Shown piece by piece: positions 58,179 to 64,000 of a stretch of DNA of 64,000 nt. Numbering within the stretch: position 1 is the stretch's first letter; each line of letters begins with the position of its first letter. Location: assembly GCF_004295665.1 (NCBI RefSeq), contig NZ_CP034759.1:2852001-2916000 (forward strand), given 5' to 3'. The position numbers were made by a program, and so were the translations under genes. The stretch comes from Litorilituus sediminis (GTDB taxonomy: Bacteria; Pseudomonadota; Gammaproteobacteria; Enterobacterales; Alteromonadaceae). The notes beneath the pieces were generated by a model. The model had not been told where the DNA came from and ran no database searches. It saw only the letters and a list, made by a program, of their open reading frames with translations.

Positions 58179-59808
58179 CAGACTGATGATAAAGTCCTAG
58201 ACAGTAGTCTAGGACTTTGATCTAATAAAAACATGGAAAATTACAAAAATTAACCATGTTAAGAGAACCTTCCCCGCAACAACATGAACTCGAAATGGTC
58301 ACGCTAGACCAGTTAGTTCCAGCCAACCATCTAGTTCGTAAACTCGATAAGTATATTGACTTTGAGTTTATTCGAGATGAAGTCAAAGACTTATATTGCA
58401 CTGATAATGGTCGTCCTCCGGTGGAGCCAGTCCAGCTATTTAAAATTATGCTACTTGGGTACTTATTTGGTATTAAAAGTGAGCGCCAAATCATCAAAGA
58501 CATCGAAGTAAATGTCGCGTATCGATGGTTTCTCCGCATGGGGCTTACCGAGAAAGTTATCGATGCCTCAACACTTAGTCAAAATCGTATTCGTCGTTTC
58601 AATGGCACAGATGTATTTGAACGTATATTTAATCACATCGTCCAACAAGCCATTAAACATGGTCTAGTTGGGGGCAAAGCCTTATTCACCGACAGCACAC
58701 ACTTAAAAGCAAACGCCAATAAACGAAAGTTCACCAACAAGCTCAAACCCGTCTCAACCAGTGCCTATATTAAGCAAATCAACAAAGCTGTGGAGGCAGA
58801 CCGTAAAGCGGCTGGAAAAAAGCCACTCAAGGATAAAGGCTATTGTGAGATAAAGCGGAATAAGGTAAGTAAAACCGATAGTGATAGCGGTTATATGCAC
58901 CGAGATGAAAAGCCAAAAGGTTTTTTCTACCTAGACCACAGAACCGTAGATAACGACTATAACATTATTGTAGATACGCATATTACGCCAGGTAATGTCC
59001 ACGATTCTCAACCATACATTGCTCGCCTTGATGCCATTGAAAATCGCTTTGCACTATCCCCTGAATTTGTTGGTATTGATGCAGGCTACTTCACAGCGCC
59101 CGTCTGTTTTAATCTGGAACAACGTAACATCCAAGGGGTGTTTGGTTACCGTCGTCCTTCACGAACGAAGAATGCCATTAAGAAAAAGCACTTCAAATAC
59201 GACGAGAAAGCAGATACGTATACCTGCCCGCAAGAGCAAACGTTAATCTACTCGACCACCAGTCGAGAGGGTTACCGAGAATATCATTCTGACCCCAAGG
59301 TATGCGTTAATTGCCCTCAATTAAAAGATTGCACTAAGAGTAAAAGTCATAAGAAAGTGATAACACGCCACGTAATGGCTGCGAGTCAAGATCGGGCTAA
59401 TGAATTTCGCTTAACAAGCCTTGGTAAATACCTTTACAAACGACGATGCGAAACCGTTGAAAGAAGTTTTGCTGATGCAAAGCAACACCATGGTCACAGG
59501 TATGCAAGATACCGAGGTAAGCATAATGTTCAAATGCAAGCATATATGGCTGCGGCAGCACAAAATATGAAGAAGATAGCAATGACGCTATCAAATATTC
59601 CCCAAATAATGGCAATCTAAAAAGGATAGCCCTTTAAAAGCTCAATTCGAGACATTAACACGCCAAATAGGGAAGATAAGCCCCAAACAAGTCCAGAAAA
59701 ACCAAATAAAATAGAAAAGACGTGGCTAGAAAAATATCGAGATCGCAGCCTACGGCTGCTCATAAAAGACAAACCCCGAACAGAATGACGGGGTTTGTCA
59801 GTAATCTG
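58179..59808 (+). mobile_element. IS1182-family insertion sequence, right copy
   Basis: The element is 1630 bp with the same terminal repeats and subterminal palindromes as the left copy, in opposite orientation. Its first end reads CAGACTGATGATAAAG, one base different from the left copy. Its flanks are hairpin A (58159-58178) and hairpin B (59809-59826), which do not match each other, whereas a single simple insertion would give matching direct repeats. Confidence 0.93.
58256..59620 (+). CDS. IS1182-family transposase (right copy)
   Basis: This protein of 454 residues has the same translation as the left copy, with the same DDE positions (LFTDSTHLKA, FVGIDAGYFTAP, ETVERSFADAKQ). It starts with ATG preceded by an A-rich leader just inside the terminal palindrome at 58191-58218. 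That palindrome could block read-through from outside and so keep transposase expression low. The intact frame suggests it is still active. Confidence 0.93.
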   Translation: MLREPSPQQHELEMVTLDQLVPANHLVRKLDKYIDFEFIRDEVKDLYCTDNGRPPVEPVQLFKIMLLGYLFGIKSERQIIKDIEVNVAYRWFLRMGLTEKVIDASTLSQNRIRRFNGTDVFERIFNHIVQQAIKHGLVGGKALFTDSTHLKANANKRKFTNKLKPVSTSAYIKQINKAVEADRKAAGKKPLKDKGYCEIKRNKVSKTDSDSGYMHRDEKPKGFFYLDHRTVDNDYNIIVDTHITPGNVHDSQPYIARLDAIENRFALSPEFVGIDAGYFTAPVCFNLEQRNIQGVFGYRRPSRTKNAIKKKHFKYDEKADTYTCPQEQTLIYSTTSREGYREYHSDPKVCVNCPQLKDCTKSKSHKKVITRHVMAASQDRANEFRLTSLGKYLYKRRCETVERSFADAKQHHGHRYARYRGKHNVQMQAYMAAAAQNMKKIAMTLSNIPQIMAI

Positions 59809-59826
59809 AGCCATAAATATATGGCT
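59809..59826. repeat. Hairpin B, target-site repeat at the right IS (terminator stem of the RRM gene)
   Basis: AGCCATAAATATATGGCT lies 25 bp after the stop of the leftward RRM gene and abuts the IS. It is the exact reverse complement of 50750-50767. The T-run that completed the terminator now lies at 50768-50774. Confidence 0.85.
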
Positions 59827-59850
59827 TCTCGTTGTTACTTTGTTATGTGG

Positions 59851-60318
59851 CTAACTACCTTGGTTACTGTCAACCCTTTCAGGTCGCTCCTTAGCCTCTC
59901 TAACTTTTAACGTTCTTTGTTGAAATTCAGTGTCGTTTAAAGCATTAATAGCTTTGTCTAAATCGTTTGCTGCCATTTCAACAAAACCAAAGCCACGGCG
60001 TTTACCTGTATGCTTATCTTTCATTAATCTAACAGAATGCACTAAGCCGTATGTAGCGAACAACTCTCTTACTACTGTTTCGTTGGCTCGATAAGGTAAG
60101 TTGCCAACGTATAATGTTTTCACATCACCGTTTGAAGCATTACTAGATGAGCTGGCTTGGGCTGAATTTGAAGTGCCTATTAAAGGTGCAATAAATGCAC
60201 TAACAAAAACTAAGCCTGCAGTAAGAATAGGGCTTAGCGCAACAGCACTTGCGAGAATAAAAGCGATAATTGCAAAAACAGCAGCAATGATTACTGTTAA
60301 AATTTGCGGAGATTTCAT
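59851..60318 (-). CDS. Membrane-anchored RRM RNA-binding protein
   Basis: This 155-residue protein has two N-terminal hydrophobic segments (about 7-28 and 30-47), a Ser/Asn-rich linker, and a single RNA recognition motif (~66-140). RNP2 is TLYVGNL and RNP1 is RRGFGFVEM, both complete with the aromatic residues that stack on RNA. The tail is charged (VREAKERPERVDSNQGS). Bacterial RRM proteins are usually small and soluble, so the membrane anchor is notable. It should place RNA binding at the inner face of the membrane. It lies between the right IS and the rRNA operon. Its terminator hairpin was the target of the IS. Confidence 0.88.
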   Translation of the reverse strand: MKSPQILTVIIAAVFAIIAFILASAVALSPILTAGLVFVSAFIAPLIGTSNSAQASSSSNASNGDVKTLYVGNLPYRANETVVRELFATYGLVHSVRLMKDKHTGKRRGFGFVEMAANDLDKAINALNDTEFQQRTLKVREAKERPERVDSNQGS

Positions 60319-60601
60319 AATGAATACCTAATTAATTATTATTTTGTTTGAGCTGTATATGAACATGTTTCAATGCATGTAAAAACACGAATTGCAATTC
60401 TATGTTACTTAGCTTTTTGTATAGTGCAACTATAAGCGTAAAATTTATGCAATATTTGAGGATAAATGTACAAAATAGTGAAATTATTCTGAATAGTTCT
60501 TCTTAACAGGTTAAAAAACACCAAAAACTATCCCCCTATGAAGCATTTTTGCACTGATTGAGTGAATATTCATCGAACGATCAAAAAAGTGAAAATAGTG
60601 C
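60319..60601. other. Intergenic region upstream of rRNA promoters
   Basis: A/T-rich DNA between the RRM gene and the first rRNA promoter. It may hold UP elements or Fis sites for the rRNA promoters, but none can be assigned with confidence by eye. Confidence 0.4.
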
Positions 60602-60629
60602 TTGATCCTTTTGCGAAAGTGTCTAAAAT
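60602..60629 (+). promoter_or_regulatory. rRNA operon promoter 1
   Basis: TTGATC (60602-60607), a 16-bp spacer and TAAAAT (60624-60629), followed by the G/C-rich discriminator GCGCATCC. The 16-bp spacer and GC discriminator are typical of growth-rate-controlled rRNA promoters. Confidence 0.7.
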
Positions 60630-60748
60630 GCGCATCCACTTCTCAGGGAGACTTAAGAAGTTAGTTTTGACAAGTTTAGTTATCCAAGTTGATAGCAAAA
60701 CAGCAAAGAAAACGTTAAAAATTAATTTGAAATAAGTTAAAAAAAACG

Positions 60749-60776
60749 TTGACATCAAAACTAGGAAGCGTACAAT
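60749..60776 (+). promoter_or_regulatory. rRNA operon promoter 2
   Basis: TTGACA (60749-60754), a 16-bp spacer and TACAAT (60771-60776), followed by the same GCGCATCC discriminator. A run of A precedes the -35 and could act as an UP element. Confidence 0.8.
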
Positions 60777-60848
60777 GCGCATCCGCTTCGGGGCAAAGCT
60801 TACGAAGCATCAGGTATAAACGAATGCGATTTATATCTTCTCGCAAGA

Positions 60849-60861
60849 GATTCTTTAACAA
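60849..60861 (+). promoter_or_regulatory. boxA antitermination site in the 16S leader
   Basis: GATTCTTTAACAA matches the rRNA boxA pattern bound by NusB/NusE. It occurs ~235 bp before the 16S start. Confidence 0.7.
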
Positions 60862-61093
60862 TTAGTTATCATGCAATTTGTGTGGGCACTCACATTGATG
60901 TTGGTTTTACAAAAGTCGTTACTTTTTTAAGTAAAGACGTAAAACAGCACTTTGATGAATGTCACACAGATACTTTATTTATACGAAAGTATACTTATAT
61001 ATGTAATGCGATATCAACTTTCGAGTTGGTATCACGACAGAATTCATTGAGCAGGAACGTTTCTTTATAAGGGACGCTCCACAAACGATTTTT

Positions 61094-62634
<1,541 letters not shown>

Positions 62635-62798
62635 TCTTGAAGTAAAACAATGCTTTGTTGAGTGTTCACACAAATTGTATGATGACAAAAATGAGAAGAA
62701 ACTTGTTTTGTTTAGCTTAGCTAGTTAGAACGTACCCATTCCTGATTAAAGGCAGGGTGAGACTGACGCCGAAAAGTTAGATAGAGCATAACCATGAT

Positions 62799-62875
<77 letters not shown>

Positions 62876-63246
62876 ATTTCTTCAGCGTAAAGAAAAGCCA
62901 AATTTAAACTAAGCTTCATAAGTTATTTTAAATTTGGTTTTTTTAACCACGAATTAGCCGAATGTGCGCTAGTTTGACGCTCTTTAACAATCTGGAAAGC
63001 TGATATAAATACCCGGTATTTATATGGTGTGCGAAGTGTCGCGCTTCAATCACATAAGTATAAATACCAACAATAGCTAAATGATGTATTCCTTAATCAT
63101 TTAGACCAATAGTTGAAAGACTATTAACTCTTATTCAAGTAACTCATCACTTTAACGAAAGTTAAGTGAAAGTGCGTGAAAATGTCAGACTTTACAATTG
63201 CCTTGGTTTAGTCACCAAGGTCTACTAAGACTACTTAGGGTTGTAT
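62876..63246. other. 16S-23S spacer downstream of tRNA-Ile
   Basis: About 370 nt without a second tRNA. It holds a terminator-like hairpin (62898-62937), a boxA (62979-62990, GCTCTTTAACAA) and a palindrome of ATATAAATACC arms around one base (63003-63025). A related AAATACC block recurs near 63061-63070, possibly part of a processing stem. Confidence 0.7.
62898..62944 (+). terminator. Terminator-like hairpin inside the rRNA spacer
   Basis: Arms CCAAATTTAAA (62898-62908) and TTTAAATTTGG (62927-62937) form a perfect 11-bp stem with an 18-nt loop, followed by seven T. It lies inside the operon, where antitermination should allow read-through. Confidence 0.5.
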
Positions 63247-64000
63247 GGTTAAGTGACTAAGCGTATGTGGTGGATGCCTTGGCAGTTAGAGGCGATGAAA
63301 GACGTGTTAATCTGCGATAAGCCTAGGTAAGGTGATAAAAACCGTTATAACCTAGGATTTCTGAATGGGGAAACCCACTGTCATAAGACAGTATCTTTAT
63401 GTGAATACATAGCATAAAGAGGCAAACCGGGAGAACTGAAACATCTAAGTACCCCGAGGAAAAGAAATCAACCGAGATTTCCTTAGTAGCGGCGAGCGAA
63501 CGGGAATTAGCCCTTAAGCGGTTTGTAAGTTAGTAGAATGTTCTGGAAAGGACAACGATACAGGGTGATAGTCCCGTATACGACAACAAACTTACCGTGA
63601 AATCGAGTAGGACGGAGCACGTGAAACTTTGTCTGAACATGGGGGGACCATCCTCCAAGGCTAAATACTCCTAACTGACCGATAGTGAACCAGTACCGTG
63701 AGGGAAAGGCGAAAAGAACCCCTGTGAGGGGAGTGAAATAGAACCTGAAACCGCATACGTACAAGCAGTGGGAGCCCCTCGAGGGTGACTGCGTACCTTT
63801 TGTATAATGGGTCAGCGACTTATATTCTGTAGCAAGGTTAACCGATTAGGGGAGCCGTAGCGAAAGCGAGTGTTAACTGCGCGTTTAGTTGCAGGGTATA
63901 GACCCGAAACCCGGCGATCTACCCATGGGCAGGTTGAAGGTTGAGTAACATCAACTGGAGGACCGAACACACGTATGTTGAAAAATGCGGTGATGACTTG
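63247..64000 (+). rRNA. rrl: 23S ribosomal RNA (5' part)
   Basis: Starts with GGTTAAGTGACTAAGCGTAT, then GGTGGATGCCTTGGCAG, matching the E. coli 5' end. The gene continues past the right edge, so only about 754 nt are seen. Confidence 0.97.

Noticed and set aside
60882-61070. A 62-codon frame in the rRNA leader
   Set aside because: It lies between boxA and the 16S start in the transcribed leader, has no ribosome site, and overlaps expected processing sequences.
62876-63246. A tRNA-Ala gene in the rRNA spacer
   Set aside because: No acceptor/T-arm pattern or TGC anticodon arm is present after tRNA-Ile.

Overview
The window looks like chromosomal DNA of a marine gammaproteobacterium of the order Alteromonadales, most likely Colwelliaceae (Colwellia/Thalassotalea type). 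The reasons are the low G+C content, E. coli-like gene orders (ubiE-ubiJ-ubiB; queG/nnr-tsaE-amiB-mutL-miaA-hfq-hflX-hflK-hflC-purA), a FabR-controlled desaturase, an XrtA/PEP-CTERM locus, and the 16S rRNA sequence. The genus is an inference from memory of such genomes, not from a search.

Layout: (1) 0-11 kb is a loose set of genes: two orphan periplasmic binding proteins around a glutaminase, a BACON-type lipoprotein, a DUF885 lipoprotein, a DUF2750 protein, a small ABC transporter and an NIT-domain chemoreceptor. (2) 11-18.4 kb holds housekeeping genes: a candidate ~90-nt small RNA, ubiE-ubiJ-ubiB, rep, ubiK and the phosphomannomutase cpsG. (3) 18.4-30.4 kb is an exosortase-A (XrtA/PEP-CTERM) associated island: FemAB-like acyltransferase, acyl carrier protein, hydrolases 2 and 1, a fused WecB-WecC enzyme, two PrsT-type TPR lipoproteins, and a PEP-CTERM substrate behind a good sigma-54 (-24/-12) promoter. 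The exosortase and the sensor/regulator pair are not in the window. (4) 30.5-35.4 kb: cytochrome c, small conserved proteins, and a large degenerate hybrid-kinase-like membrane protein. (5) 35.4-49.1 kb: the conserved queG / nnr-to-purA cluster. (6) 49.1-59.8 kb: a 7.4-kb segment (trmA, fabR, desaturase, sthA, a histidine phosphatase, malic enzyme) framed by two inverted 1630-bp IS1182-type elements. (7) 59.8-64 kb: a membrane-anchored RRM protein and an rRNA operon (tandem promoters, 16S, tRNA-Ile, partial 23S).

The strongest finding is at the IS pair. Each IS copy is flanked by one copy of hairpin A and one of hairpin B, and the loops of each hairpin are reverse-complemented between the two sites. 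Flipping 50750-58178 gives each IS a perfect pair of direct repeats (20 bp and 18 bp). So the segment has been inverted since insertion, and both target duplications are exactly the stem-loop of an intrinsic terminator. This suggests that the transposase chooses its target by hairpin structure.

Other points of interest are a FabR-like operator over the desaturase start site, a second palindrome at the fabR promoter, a MITE-like element that begins inside the trmA stop codon, and a terminator-like hairpin inside the rRNA spacer.
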